From positions 4,233 to 68,232 of the forward strand of contig JNVV01000090.1 of NCBI GenBank assembly GCA_000733355.1: 64,000 nucleotides of DNA. The letters are read 5' to 3'. Below are positions 10,955-22,029 of the stretch, in pieces; within the stretch, counting starts at the first letter, position 1; each line of letters opens with the position of its first letter. Source of the stretch: Falciphora oryzae (lineage: Eukaryota; Ascomycota; Sordariomycetes; Magnaporthales; Magnaporthaceae). The translations under genes were made by a program, and so were the position numbers. The notes under the pieces were generated by a model that made no database searches, had not been told where the DNA came from, and saw nothing but the letters and a program-made list of their open reading frames with translations.

Positions 10955-12061
10955 ATGGACGGCGTTTTTTCTATCTCTATCCTGGGAGCAGGACCGGCAG
11001 GGTTTGCTCTGGCCGCGGACCTCGAGATGCACGGCACACGCGCACTTCTTTACTCGCATCCGTCGCACTTCCAGCACGCTTTGTCGGCGCAGGAAACGGG
11101 GCATCTCAGGGTCGAGGGTGTCATTGAGGATACCGTGGGCCTGAGAATCACCACGGGTATAGGCGAGGCCGTTGCCTTCTCCCACATTATAGTTTTGGCG
11201 GTCCCCTCGAGCGGGCAGGAGACCATACTCCAGCAGCTCCGACTGCACAACCTACGGCGGCATACCCTGGTCGCGGTGCCGGGCAACCTATTCGCGCTCG
11301 TTAAAGACGCCGGGATCGAGACGGGCAACGTGCTCGAGACCAACCTGTCGCCGTACGCGTGCCGGATGGCGGACACGAGACTGCTGTTGTACGGCAAGAA
11401 GCGCTGCGTCTTCATTTCGGCGCTGCGCAACGACGCCGTGCGGCCGGACCAGATCCAGGTCGTGTTCCCGGGGGTGCGGCTCAAGTGGTGCAGCAGCGTC
11501 GTCGAGGTGTGCCTATCCAACATCAACGGCGTCTTCCACCCGCTGATGCTGCTCATGAACGCGGGCCGCATCGAAGACACGGCCGGCGACTTCCTGCTCT
11601 ACCGCGACGGCCTGACGCGGTCCGTAGCCAACGCCATGGACGCCGTCGACCGCGTCCGCGTCCAGATCGGCGCCGCCTTCGGCCTGCACCTGCGCAGCAC
11701 CGTCGAGGTCTCCAACGAGTGCTACGACCAGCACTTTGCCGACCTCGTCGACCTGGCCCGCCACTCGCCGCCCCACAACAAACTGCGCGCCCCCGCCGAC
11801 ATCCTCAACCGCAACATCTCGGAGGACGTGCCCGACCTGCTCGTCGCCTGGCACGGCCTCGCCGAAAAGCTCGGCATCGACACCTCTCCCATCTCGGCGG
11901 TTATTGTCCTCGTCGAGATGGCCACGGGCGTCAGCTACGCAAAAACGGGCAGGAACCTCAGCAAGCTGCAGCTGGAGGGCATCTCGCGGGAGGAGCTGAT
12001 CGCGCGTTTCAGTCCCGTGGTTCCACAGCGGCATCAGCAGCAGCAGCAGACTCGGCTTTAA
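10955..12061 (+). CDS. Opine dehydrogenase-family oxidoreductase
   Basis: An intronless gene of 368 residues. The N-terminus has a Rossmann dinucleotide site (SILGAGPAGFALAADL, residues 7-22). The central and C-terminal parts resemble the octopine/nopaline dehydrogenase domain: SNINGVFHPLMLLMNAGRI, YRDGLT, and a helical C-terminal half ending in a Gln run. Known family members reductively condense an amino acid with a 2-oxo acid using NAD(P)H; bacterial members of the opine family make metallophores such as staphylopine. The substrate here is unknown. The 3' end meets the truncated MFS gene tail to tail with overlap. Assignment to the superfamily is fairly secure, specificity is not. Confidence 0.75.
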   Translation: MDGVFSISILGAGPAGFALAADLEMHGTRALLYSHPSHFQHALSAQETGHLRVEGVIEDTVGLRITTGIGEAVAFSHIIVLAVPSSGQETILQQLRLHNLRRHTLVAVPGNLFALVKDAGIETGNVLETNLSPYACRMADTRLLLYGKKRCVFISALRNDAVRPDQIQVVFPGVRLKWCSSVVEVCLSNINGVFHPLMLLMNAGRIEDTAGDFLLYRDGLTRSVANAMDAVDRVRVQIGAAFGLHLRSTVEVSNECYDQHFADLVDLARHSPPHNKLRAPADILNRNISEDVPDLLVAWHGLAEKLGIDTSPISAVIVLVEMATGVSYAKTGRNLSKLQLEGISREELIARFSPVVPQRHQQQQQTRL

Positions 12062-13111
12062 ACCTTGGGTTGTCAGCGGCTCCCTGGACTTGGCGATAAA
12101 GAGCATATTTAATGTTTATAGTTAAACCAAGCCTAAAAACTGAACAAGTATCACTCACGATTATAGCTAGTATCCAAAATATCCACCGCCAGCCTGCGGT
12201 CTCAGTCACCTTTCCGCCAATGATGGGGCCGACCATAGGGCCAAGGATGGTACCGACGGACCAGATGGAGACGGCCTTTCTCCTTTTCTGGCGCGGTATT
12301 AGGTCGGCGATGGTGCCAGAACCGATAGTGACGGTGGCGACGCCAACGAAGCCGGAAAGGAACCGAAAAACCAGGAGGGCCGAGGGAGAGGGCGCGAGAG
12401 CGCAGCCGACGGTGAAGGCGACGAAGAGCACATTCGTGACGTTGTAGACGGGCACGCGGCCGTACAGCTCGCTCAACGGGGCGAGCAGGAGCGGACCGCA
12501 TGCGAAGCCGAGCACGAAAATCGACACAATAAAGGTCGCAAAGACGTCAGAGCCGGTGCTGAAGTCGGCCATGACCAACGGGACGGCGGGCGCCAGCATG
12601 GTGGATACGAGAGGCCTGGGTCATATGATAATCAGAGGGCCGACATCCCAAAAGTAGGCAGGTAGGCAGCTGGGCGCCCTGATAGATCTGGGTACCAGGA
12701 TGGCGGGATGTACGTCTGGATCTACTCGCGCATGCCGCGTCCTGCAGGGAGGTTATCCACTTACACCATGAAACTGACAAAGGAAACGGTCAGAATATTG
12801 AGCCACCTCCTACGGGAAGACCAGTTCATTGGATTGGCTGGGTCCTCGTCCTCTGGGTCGTCCCACCACACCAAGATTCTGGGGCCGCCTTGGCCGGGGA
12901 TCGGTGTAGGAACGGCCTGCTTCTCCGGAGAAAGGAGTGTTATCGAGGCTGAAGAATCTGAATACTCGGCGCCCCCTCTGTTACCTATATCTTCGGGGCA
13001 CTGGTTTACCCGGCACTTTCCTGCATTTTTCGAAAAAGAAGCCGACCACGCGGCATCTTCCAGCGGCAGCAACGAATCTGGGCGCCGTGACGACTTCGCT
13101 GTGGATGTCAT
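12009..13111 (-). pseudogene. Truncated MFS (DHA1-type) transporter
   Basis: Exon 1 (13111-12765) encodes a cytosolic N-terminus with WWDDPEDEDPANPMNWS, the usual entry of fungal drug:H+ antiporters. After an intron (12764-12616), exon 2 gives about six helices with the motif LGFACGPLLLAPLSELYGR and the antiporter-type GPMVGPIIGG. Homology ends near 12160, just after WRWIFWILAII, at a GTGAGT that could have been a donor. The second six helices are missing, and reading through overlaps the 3' end of the opine dehydrogenase-family gene. The gene is half the normal size, so it is probably dead. Confidence 0.8.
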
Positions 13112-13804
13112 GCCGGCGTTTGTTTGGAATGATCATGTAATAACTGTGAAGATTGGGGAAAAAAAAAAAAAAGAAGCAAGATAAATCTCCGCTATAAATA
13201 CGACAAAAACCTATGAACAACTCCGTGATGGATATTTGATAGATACAGATGAGTACCTAGGTACCTCCATACCTATTTTCCCCTCGGTTCGACCATCGAT
13301 GGAGCAGGTGTCGTCGATAGGTGTGGCTGGCATCCCTGGTTCGGCACTCCAATGGCCCCGCTTTATAAAAAAAAAAAAAAAAAAAAAAAGCTTGACTCGG
13401 AAGGCGAAGAGTGCCCGTTTCCATCACCAATCCCACCTGAGAGGCCACCGGCTCAGCTATCCTTCTCAAAATTGCTCATCACTCGGTGCTTGTGCAAGGG
13501 GACCTACCTCCTACTCGGCAGGTGTGTGGCCTGGTGTGTGGACTGCCGCCCGGGTGCCAAACCCCCTGCATAGGTAGGTAACTCTGGGCGTCCAGGGAGA
13601 GGGAAAAAATTCCATGCGAGGACGTGCCCGAAAAATCGCTCACAAACCACGCCAGACACCTAGTACACGCATCGCGGCGGTCTTGGGCCCACTGCAGGAA
13701 GCGTCCCTCGCAATTTCGAGCTCTTTCTCGTGAGCGAGCAAGATTTACTGGACGGGCCCAATTGAGAGGATCAAGATGGCCTCGCGGTCCCTAGTCACAG
13801 CCCT
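13112..13804. other. Intergenic, with homopolymer tract
   Basis: No gene was recognised. It holds an A-rich tract (13368-13389) and short repeats of the type CCTAGGTACCT. It includes the upstream region of the MFS remnant and the 3' side of the methyltransferase. Confidence 0.4.
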
Positions 13805-14794
13805 CTATCCTCTGGTAGCCACCGTAACCAATAGCTCCATTTCCATGCGAAACCCGCTCTCGGTGGTAACTTTGTCCCACTCCCGCTTCATTTCCTCCCT
13901 GGCCATGGGGCGCAGCTCCAGCGGGATGCCGCCGTACGTTTTGCCGGACGAGCTCGTGTCCAGCCACTCGATCATGGCGTCCCCGTCCCTTGCCGTCTTG
14001 ACGATTTTGTTGATGATCATGTCGCGCTGCACGAAACCGGCGTCATCCAGGAGCGCCTCCATCTCACGCCTCGTGGCGAACTTGGGCCCGCCGTCGTCCG
14101 GGTAAGCGCGGTACGGTTCCCGCGATAGCACGTCGGCCTTGATCCTCTCGTGCACCGCCACGAAGTCGCCCGAGCCGCCCGAGATGCCGAGCCGACCCCC
14201 GGGCCGCAGCACCCGCGCGAACTCGCGCACCGCCCGCGGCCGGTCCGACACCCAGTGGAAGGTCGGGTTGACGTAGACGGCGTCGGAGCTGGCCGAGGCG
14301 AAGCGGGACAGGTCCTCGGCCCGGCCCTCGTGGGAGGACAGGTTCGGCGCCGCGGGCGCGGGGTAGGTCTCGAGGGCCAGCCCAATGCGCTCCGGGCTTG
14401 GGTCGATGCCGACCACGCGGCCGGACTCGCCCACGAGCTTGGCCATGTGTGCCGTAAGGTTTCCGGACCCGCAGCCGACGTCGAGGACGTGCATGCCCGT
14501 GACGACGTTGAGCCTTTCGAGCAGGAAGAGGCCTGCGTCGGACTGCGTGTTGTTATTGGAGATATATCCCCTCGCCAGCTTTTCGGTGTCGGCTATGGCT
14601 GTTGTGTGGTGAGAACGGATTATGCGGGAAAGATGCGGTGGCCGTCCCTGCGGCACGCAATGAGGCGACCCGACCCAGGTGCATTTTTTGAATCCCTTCC
14701 AGAAGTGGTATTGCGCTACCTGTACGTACTTACCTACGGTACCTAGGTACCTAATGACACACATGAAGGCGTTGACGTGACTTGGGGTGTGCAT
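13805..14794 (-). CDS. Class I SAM-dependent methyltransferase
   Basis: A small-molecule methyltransferase fold. Motif I is VLDVGCGSGNLT, followed by the acidic VVGIDPS strand, the DAVYVNPTFHWV region and VLRPGGRLGISG. The conserved core begins near 14600 (ADTEKLARGYISNN); the residues before it in this frame do not look like the family. The true start may therefore lie in an upstream exon, with an acceptor near 14598 (ACAACAG). The full open frame is 329 residues. The core resembles UbiE/BioC-like fungal methyltransferases common in biosynthetic loci. The substrate is unknown. It is divergent from the P450 gene. Confidence 0.75.
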   Translation of the reverse strand: MHTPSHVNAFMCVIRYLGTVGKYVQVAQYHFWKGFKKCTWVGSPHCVPQGRPPHLSRIIRSHHTTAIADTEKLARGYISNNNTQSDAGLFLLERLNVVTGMHVLDVGCGSGNLTAHMAKLVGESGRVVGIDPSPERIGLALETYPAPAAPNLSSHEGRAEDLSRFASASSDAVYVNPTFHWVSDRPRAVREFARVLRPGGRLGISGGSGDFVAVHERIKADVLSREPYRAYPDDGGPKFATRREMEALLDDAGFVQRDMIINKIVKTARDGDAMIEWLDTSSSGKTYGGIPLELRPMAREEMKREWDKVTTESGFRMEMELLVTVATRG

Positions 14795-15159
14795 GCAAGG
14801 AGGCGTGTGGGGTCGGCCGATTGACCCCTGTATAATGCGCAGACAATATCGGAGAGAGTCGAATTGAGCAAGTTTTTGTTTGGGTTTTCCATCATGTTCC
14901 CGCGCTGCGTGTCAGAAACACAGACCCGCGCTAGAGAAGGTCGGTCCGCCGTCGTGGGGGGCAAAAAAGAAAGAAAGAAAAAAGAATATGGAAAAATAGG
15001 GGGAAAAATGGAGAGAAAAATATCTATTACACGTACCAATGCAGCGCCTGCTGCTTTAGTCGGCTGTCGATATAGGGCCAAGAGGTCCCTCGAGGTAAAG
15101 GGGGAAGCGAGCGGTGATCCTTGGAAATCAAATCTGATATTTTTGGTGTCGGCATTACG

Positions 15160-16928
15160 ATGCTTCAAATACTTTCCCCAGCCTCAATAGGGGTATCCTT
15201 CGTCGTTCTTGTAAGCCTAATCCTTCGATGTAATGTACCGCAAAACCCTACCTGCCAACCTGGACTGATCAACGGCATCCACGCGCAGCTTATCGTCCGA
15301 TATGTGGTCGGTATTTTCCAGCACCCTTTGTACTCCGTCCCGGGCCCATGGATCAACCGTCTGACGGAGCTGCCGGCGGCCTGGGCACTCGTGAGAGGAG
15401 ATCAGCACACCTACTACCGATCCCTGCATGCCAAGTATGGACCGGTCGTGCGTGTGTCCCCGAATGAGCTCAGCTTTATCAGCGTCGAGGCCCGGGAGGA
15501 GATCTATGGTCACCGAGTATGTAGCATGACCGACTCTGCAAAGCTCCCAGTGCCAAACACAGCCGGCGTCTGAGTAACAACAACGACAACAGAAAGCAGG
15601 CCTCATGGAAAAAAGCCCTATTTTCCTGGGCGCTGTTGGAAATGTGCAGGGCCAAACAGGCGTGAGCTTGGCCGTCAACGCAGAACACACACGCCAGCGC
15701 AGGACACTAGGTTATCTGTTTACCAACAGCGCCCTCCTGCAGTTCCAGTCATTGTTCAAAGCCCAAATCCAGAAATGGGTTGCAGCGTTGGAGAATATGG
15801 CTGCCGAGAACCGCCCGATTGACTTCTCGAGCTGGTGTAAGGCAGATCTCCATTAATTACGCTTGAATATTTCCATATCCACGGCTGACTTGCTGCCCAG
15901 ACACCTACCTTGCCTTCGACATCATGGGCGACGCCTGCTTTGCAGAGCCATTCGGGTGCTTGGATCAAGCCTCGGCCACGGAGTGGTCCACATCGGTCAT
16001 CAATGTTTTCGTGGCGGCGACATGGACTCAGGCCATCCGCCGACTGACGGGCTGCGGCACGTGGCTCGAGTCTCTGGCCACCCGGCTGCTCGTCCCAGCC
16101 AAGGCGGCCCAGTGGAGACGGACGCACCTCAACAACTCCCGGGAGAAGGCGCTGCGTCGGCTCGCGGACCCGGACCGCGACCATGCCGACTTCATGTACC
16201 ACATCCTCCGCAGCAACGGGTCCAAAAAGTCCCTCTCCGACACCGAGATCATCCTCAACGTGGCGCTCTTCATCAGCGCCGGGACCGACACGACAGTTAC
16301 CGCGCTGACCGGCTGGACCTACTTTGTGTGCACGCACCCGGATGTGTACCGCCGCCTGGTGGACGAGGTCCGCGGCGCGCTGGCCTCGGACGACGACGTT
16401 TGCTGGGACAAGGTCCGGGGGCTCGACTACCTCGAAGCCACCATCCACGAGGCGCTACGGCTGTTCCCGCCCTCCCCCGCGAGCCAGCAGCGCGTGGTGC
16501 CGGCGGGTGGGGCCACCATCGACGGCTACCACGTACCCGCGGGCACGACGGTCGCCGTTGCTCCGTGGGTGTCGACGCGCTCGGAGCTCAATTTCCACAG
16601 GCCCGACGAGTTCCGGCCCGAGCGCTGGATGCAGGGAAATGAGGCGGCCGAGTTTGCGAGGGATCGCCTCATCGCCTCGGTGCCGTTTGGGAACGGGCCT
16701 CGGGTGTGCATCGGGAAGAATCTCGCTTACATGGAGATGCGCCTGATTGCCGCTTCCCTGCTCTGCCATTTCGACCTCGAACTGGACACCAAGGGTGGAT
16801 ACGGGGACAAAAATGCGATTTGGGGCTTGGATGGCAGGCTCCGAACAATGAAGATATTCCACTCCATGACGAAACCAGAGCTTTGGGTGCGGTTAACCAG
16901 GTACGGTCGTAAGGTTAAAGGCGATTAG
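15160..16928 (+). CDS. Cytochrome P450 monooxygenase
   Basis: Exons 15160-15516, 15593-15836 and 15901-16928 give 542 residues, normal for a microsomal fungal P450. An N-terminal membrane anchor is followed by the proline-containing PLYSVPGPW. The I-helix oxygen-binding motif is ISAGTDTTVTALTG, the ExxR motif is EALR and the region before the haem loop is FRPERW. The haem loop FGNGPRVCIGKN carries the thiolate cysteine. All key motifs are intact. The substrate is unknown. It neighbours a divergent methyltransferase and a convergent copper ATPase. Confidence 0.92.
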
Positions 16929-17256
16929 CTGGAAACCGGTAGTGTATCTTGCTAGTTTGTTCAATTACTGTTATAGCACGGCCGCCCTCGCGGCGGCTCA
17001 GCGCGTCCGACACGGAGCTGAATGCCACCTCCATCGTCAACCCCGTGGTCTACCTGATGCAGTGGAACGTCCTGGGGGCGGTGGTCGACGAGTCCAAAGC
17101 CGAGTCGAGGTATAGGTATGCGTTGGTACTGATAATTGGCGACCATTCGGTACCCATAGAGATCAGCTGGGTGTCCCTGCAGGTTATTACGCTTGGCTGT
17201 GCTGAGTTGCTGTGATGCAAGTTGAGCCTTAGCGGCCGGCGGGATAGGTCGCAACC
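16929..17256. other. Short intergenic region
   Basis: A coding-like stretch at about 16975-17107 (plus; contains LNATSIVNPVVYLMQWNVL) may be a gene remnant. I do not recognise it, and it has no start or domain. Confidence 0.3.
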
Positions 17257-20200
17257 TTAAGCCATGTCCGCAATCTCATCGGCAATCTTCTTGACTCGGA
17301 AGCCCAGCCCTGGGATCCGGCTCCTCAGCGCCAGCGAGCTAGTTACGACCGAGATGCTACTGAGCGCCATAGCCAGGCTGGCCCAAACGGGGTCGAGGCG
17401 AACGTGTTGACCATTGTTTGCAATGGGGTACAAGCATCCGGCGGCGATGGGGATGGCAATAACGTTGTACACGACGGCCCAGGCGAAGTTGACCTTGATG
17501 CGTCCCAGGATGGCGCGCGAAAGGTGCAAGAGGTTGAGCACGCCGCGCAGGTCCGCGAGCAGTAGCACAAAGTCGGCGGCGCCCAGCGCCACGTCGGCGC
17601 CGGACCCCATAGCCACACCCACGTCGGCAGCCGTCAGCGCGGGCGCGTCGTTGACTCCGTCGCCCACCATGGCGATGACAGGGACGCGGCGCGGCGCCCC
17701 GGTCCTACCACCCCCTGCCTCGATTCCTCGGCGGAGGCGCTCCAGCGCCGCCGCCTTTTGCGTCGGCAGCATGTCGGCGACGACGCGATCGGCACGGATG
17801 CCCACGTGAGCCGCGACGGCCGACGCCGTTAGTACGTTGTCTCCGGACAGGAGCCACACGGCCACGCCCCGCGCGTGCAGCGCACGCACGATGGCGGGCG
17901 CCTCGGGGCGGATTGGGTCGGACACGGCAAGGGCGGCAGCGAGCACGTGCGGCGTTGGGTGATCCGGAGGGCCTCCAGTCCCCGGAGAGGGCATTCTTTT
18001 GTAGGCGACCAGGGCAATGGATTTTGCCTCCGTTTTCCACCTCTCCAGTATTGTGGTGACGGCCTGCGGAATGTCTACGCTGAAATCTGCCAGGAGAGCC
18101 TCGCTGCCGACAAGAATTTCGAACTGGGCGTCGGGAGCGGCTAAACTCGAGCAGGTTGCTGACATGCCTTTGCCAGGGATCTCGTTGAGATTGCCAATGA
18201 TCACACTGCCAGAAGCCTCCGACGCACTGTAGACGGCGACGGCTTTAGCAATGGGATGGGTGCTGTTCTCCTCGACGGCTTTAACGGCCGCAAGCAGGGT
18301 GGCCTTCCAAGCGTCGTCGCCGTAAACGTAGAACTCCGCGTTCGTAATGCTCGGTTCGCCGCCGAGAGTTAGCGTACCCGTTTTGTCGAATATGACAGTA
18401 TCGACCTTGCTGGCCTTTTCGAACGCCTCGCCGCCCCCTTTGGCGAGGATGCCATGGCGTGCGGCCAGGCCGCCGCCCACAAAAACCGCCGTAGGAGCCG
18501 CGAGGGCAAGGCCACACGGGCAAGCGACAACAAACACGGCTATGGCGAACTGCAGTGACCAGGCCAGCCAGCCGCCAGACGTCACATCGAGCCAGTCGAC
18601 GGGCAGACGGCCGGCCCAGCCGAGCGACATCCACGCCAGCCAGGTCAGGATGGCTGTCAGCGTAATAGCAGGTACAAAGTAGGCCGTCATGACATCCGCA
18701 ATCTGCTCCACCGGGGCGCGCTTCGTCTGCCCCTCGCGCACAGCATCCACGATCTGGTCCAACATCGAACGGCCAGCAACCCCAGTAATGCGGACGAGCA
18801 CAGGTGCGCCCTTGTTGACCGTACCGGAGAAGACCTGGTCGCGGGCCCGCTTGCGCACCGGCCGCGACTCGCCAGTAAGCGAGGACTCGTCAAAGGTGCT
18901 GTCGCCACGGACAACGGTGCCGTCACCCGGCGGGGACCCGCCGTGCGGCACGCGGACCAGGTCGCCCAGGTCAAGCAAGTCAGCCTGGACGACGGAGACC
19001 ATCTCGTCCCCTTCCTCGCCGTCGCTTAGCTGCTCAACGAGCATCGCCGTCGTCGGGCGGAGCTTGCCCAGCATTTCAACAGCATCGCCAGCCCTCGCCT
19101 TGCTAAGGGATTCGATCACGCGCCCCAGCAGGATGAAGAAGGTAAGGAAGACGACCGAGTCGAAGTAAAGATCCGCATTGCTGAGCTCAATCGCGTGATT
19201 CGCACCGGCCGCGATCAGCTGGGCAACGGAGGCTACGTACGCGATGGTGGTTCCCAGCGACATGAGCGTATTCATGCTGCCGAAGCGGTAGAAGCGCTGA
19301 AGCACCGGTGTGCGGCTTCCGCGCCGCCATAGAGCGTGGACCTCCTTGATGGCCTTGGCATGGAATGCGTCTGCGGCGCAGAAGTACACGGGCGTCGCCA
19401 GGGCCAAGAGCGTGAACTGCCCCCTGCTAATGCCCGACACCAGCGGCGCCATCAGGTAGCTTTTCCCGGCGCTGGAGTCCGGCAGGAGGTTCATGTACAC
19501 GATGCCGATCACGAAAGTCGGGATGCAGATAACGGCTGTTAAAATCACCCGGTACAGCAGCTGCCGCTGGTAGCGGCGCCTGATCTGCCGCGAGCGCTCC
19601 TCGATGGTCGGCGCGTGGTACACGGACGCTTTGAGTGCTTCGTCGCTCGCCTCGATGGCCTCGATGATGCGCCGTACTGTGAAGCCTGGCGCATCGGGCT
19701 GGTAGCGCACTCGTATGACAGGATTCTGCACCGAGGTGAGCATACCGACAATGGCAAGCTGCCGCCGGAATCCAGCTAGGCTGCGGGCCACGCGGGACGG
19801 ACATTGAGGACAGTAGGTACCGTTTAGCTTGATATCGACGATGCGCTCCTCGGTGGCGATGATTCCCTGCTCGTCGAGGTTGGTGACGTTATCCACGGTC
19901 GCCTCGTAGCCCAAGTCTTCAATAGCCTCGACAACCTGCGGCACCCGAGCGTTGCCGCCGTCGAACGTGACTGTTGCACTATTCGACACGAGGCTCACCA
20001 CTGCATCCACAACCCCCTCCAGCCGGCCCAGCTCGTCCGTGATGGCATTGACGCAGACGGCGCACGTCATGCCGCGGACTGCGAGCGTTGCTCTCCGTCT
20101 GCCCTCTGGAATCACCTCTCCGGTGGTCCCCGCCACAGCAAGGTGTTTCGAGGAGGTTTTTGCCGCTCCCTCGGCCTCGCTGGTCCTGCTCAGGGCCGTC

Positions 20201-20712
20201 GAGGTCGAGGGCTGTGGTGAAGTTAACATACCCACCTCGACCGTGGGCTTTTCTCCGCTCAGCTTCGACAGCTGGCACTTCTCGCAATTCTGGAGATGAA
20301 CCTTAGTCTGCTGCTTCCGGTCGGCCGCAGACTGGCCGGAAACAGCAGAGCAGGCAATCCACGCGATCAAGCCGAAGGTGTGCCAGGATTCATCTTCTGC
20401 GGTTTCCGCCACCCCAGGGTTTTGCTGCCCCGTTGCAGTAGGCGTGCTAGGAGAGGTGGCCATAGCAGACACTTGGAATCCGAACTCTTCCAGCGCCGAT
20501 TTCATATCGGTGCTGGAAGCGACCGCGCCATGCTCGACGGTGACTACGGAGGTGACGAGGTTCGGCGAGATCCAGCTGATGTGGTGGATGAATGACTTCT
20601 GCAGCGCTTTGCGTACGGTCGGAATACAACTGGGACAATGAAAGTTGGAGATGAGAAAAGAGGTAATCAGAGCCCCAAAAGGACCGCAATCTGGCTTGGT
20701 TGCGGGCGACAT
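17257..20712 (-). CDS. P1B-type copper-transporting ATPase
   Basis: A single exon of 1151 residues from the start at 20712; an in-frame ATG at 20832 would add 40. It pumps Cu(I) across a membrane using ATP. The N-terminus carries three heavy-metal-associated modules with CxxC pairs: FHCPSC (residues 24-29), MTCAVC (215-220) and YCPQC (300-304), plus a Cys-containing CEKCQ patch. The core has TGES (613-616), the transmembrane CPC metal site (C731, C733), the phosphorylated aspartate D776 in DKTGT, the STHPI HP motif and MVGDGVNDAPAL. It resembles the CrpA/CRP1 detoxifying pumps of other fungi. Localisation, plasma membrane or Golgi, cannot be told. Confidence 0.93.
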   Translation of the reverse strand: MSPATKPDCGPFGALITSFLISNFHCPSCIPTVRKALQKSFIHHISWISPNLVTSVVTVEHGAVASSTDMKSALEEFGFQVSAMATSPSTPTATGQQNPGVAETAEDESWHTFGLIAWIACSAVSGQSAADRKQQTKVHLQNCEKCQLSKLSGEKPTVEVGMLTSPQPSTSTALSRTSEAEGAAKTSSKHLAVAGTTGEVIPEGRRRATLAVRGMTCAVCVNAITDELGRLEGVVDAVVSLVSNSATVTFDGGNARVPQVVEAIEDLGYEATVDNVTNLDEQGIIATEERIVDIKLNGTYCPQCPSRVARSLAGFRRQLAIVGMLTSVQNPVIRVRYQPDAPGFTVRRIIEAIEASDEALKASVYHAPTIEERSRQIRRRYQRQLLYRVILTAVICIPTFVIGIVYMNLLPDSSAGKSYLMAPLVSGISRGQFTLLALATPVYFCAADAFHAKAIKEVHALWRRGSRTPVLQRFYRFGSMNTLMSLGTTIAYVASVAQLIAAGANHAIELSNADLYFDSVVFLTFFILLGRVIESLSKARAGDAVEMLGKLRPTTAMLVEQLSDGEEGDEMVSVVQADLLDLGDLVRVPHGGSPPGDGTVVRGDSTFDESSLTGESRPVRKRARDQVFSGTVNKGAPVLVRITGVAGRSMLDQIVDAVREGQTKRAPVEQIADVMTAYFVPAITLTAILTWLAWMSLGWAGRLPVDWLDVTSGGWLAWSLQFAIAVFVVACPCGLALAAPTAVFVGGGLAARHGILAKGGGEAFEKASKVDTVIFDKTGTLTLGGEPSITNAEFYVYGDDAWKATLLAAVKAVEENSTHPIAKAVAVYSASEASGSVIIGNLNEIPGKGMSATCSSLAAPDAQFEILVGSEALLADFSVDIPQAVTTILERWKTEAKSIALVAYKRMPSPGTGGPPDHPTPHVLAAALAVSDPIRPEAPAIVRALHARGVAVWLLSGDNVLTASAVAAHVGIRADRVVADMLPTQKAAALERLRRGIEAGGGRTGAPRRVPVIAMVGDGVNDAPALTAADVGVAMGSGADVALGAADFVLLLADLRGVLNLLHLSRAILGRIKVNFAWAVVYNVIAIPIAAGCLYPIANNGQHVRLDPVWASLAMALSSISVVTSSLALRSRIPGLGFRVKKIADEIADMA

Positions 20713-22029
20713 GGTTAGCTTGTGACTCGGGCGGCGTGACGTCCGTTGTCGTTGTCTCGACTCGCCCGTGCTTCTGCCCGCGTCTTCGGGTCCGAATGCG
20801 CCGTCAGGGACTTTGGCAAGCGTAGTCAACAATGCGCTTATAGGGCATGGAAGATTGAGGGCATGAAGCGCTGTCGTTTGTCATGTGTCCGGTCGAGTGG
20901 CCTTGGGCTGGGACAGTTGGAAGCTGTGGTGCTGCGGCTGAGGAAGGAGTGATTGATGCGGGGTGCGTTGTTGTGTTCCAAGCCAAGGGCCGGGAGTGGG
21001 ACGTGCCCATAAAAGTGTCCCATTACTCAAACTGTGGAGGCAGGGTACTGCATCTGGCAATCCATTGCATCAGGAGATGACGAAATGGAGCAATAAATAG
21101 CAGCTACATGTCCTTACGGCCGCGACCGCCGTGAACGCACTCAGACGCCCGTTAGTCGAGCCGACGGGCGTATCGACCCAGAAGATCGTCCTGCCCCCGA
21201 CGAAGCTGCTTCTGGCTCTTCTTCAGCCTTCCACAGACCTTACGAGCCGCTTTTGGCTTCCTTTACGAAGACCAAGTTATTTTATGCGGGTGCAAGGATC
21301 TAAATAAACTGTGTGGTGGGGCAGCTAAACGGAAAGGTTTGGATACTAGGTACCAAGAGTATCAACAGCGCCGCTTCTGGCCCTTGTCACGATTGCCGCG
21401 GGGAAAAGAGGCTGGCTGCGATAACCCTAGACTTGTGGCTATCTAAAGCTGAAGGAAGCTAGAAATCGGTGCGGTGCACCGGACGATCCAGGCAGGGTTT
21501 TCAGTGGGCGATTGGGCACGGGCCAACGGCTGTCACGTGACCCATCGTGCCCTGGCCTCAACGGGGTGGAAGCCCGCGAGGGCCCGCCACGCCATAACAG
21601 CCCTTTTATAAAGCCACTTCAGGCTTTCTGGGTAAGTCGTCTTCTCCAGATGCGAGTTGTTGACAAAATTGAACGAAGACCTGGACCCTTGGCGTTAAAA
21701 GGTCTCACTCGATAAGGTACGGGATTATTCTCGTTCGGGTTTCAGCCAAAAACGGATTGACCGAGGGCTGGAAATGGAAAGGGCGGGTAGTGTTACAGGC
21801 TCGCTCGTTCCCGGCAAGGATGGACAGGGATGGCAGTTGGGAATCTCGCCGGTTTTACAGGTACTAATGTCCATCCATGCCTGTCGGTCGGCCGAGCATC
21901 GGCACAATTAGCCAAGAAAGTAATCGGATATATTCCAGGTTGGCGAGCTTGTTCCTTCGGGACCTTGAGGGCTTGGTGTGGCTGCCCTCTTGGGGTATGA
22001 TCGGCCGACCGATTGAGTCTGTACCGGTC
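20713..22029. other. Gene-poor region after the copper pump
   Basis: I see no supported gene. It includes the upstream region of the copper ATPase. From 21480 on the composition and patches look like decayed repeat DNA leading into repeat R3. Confidence 0.4.

Noticed and set aside
11359..12106. Alternative long frames over the opine dehydrogenase-family gene
   Set aside because: Arg/Pro-rich shadows in other frames without domains.
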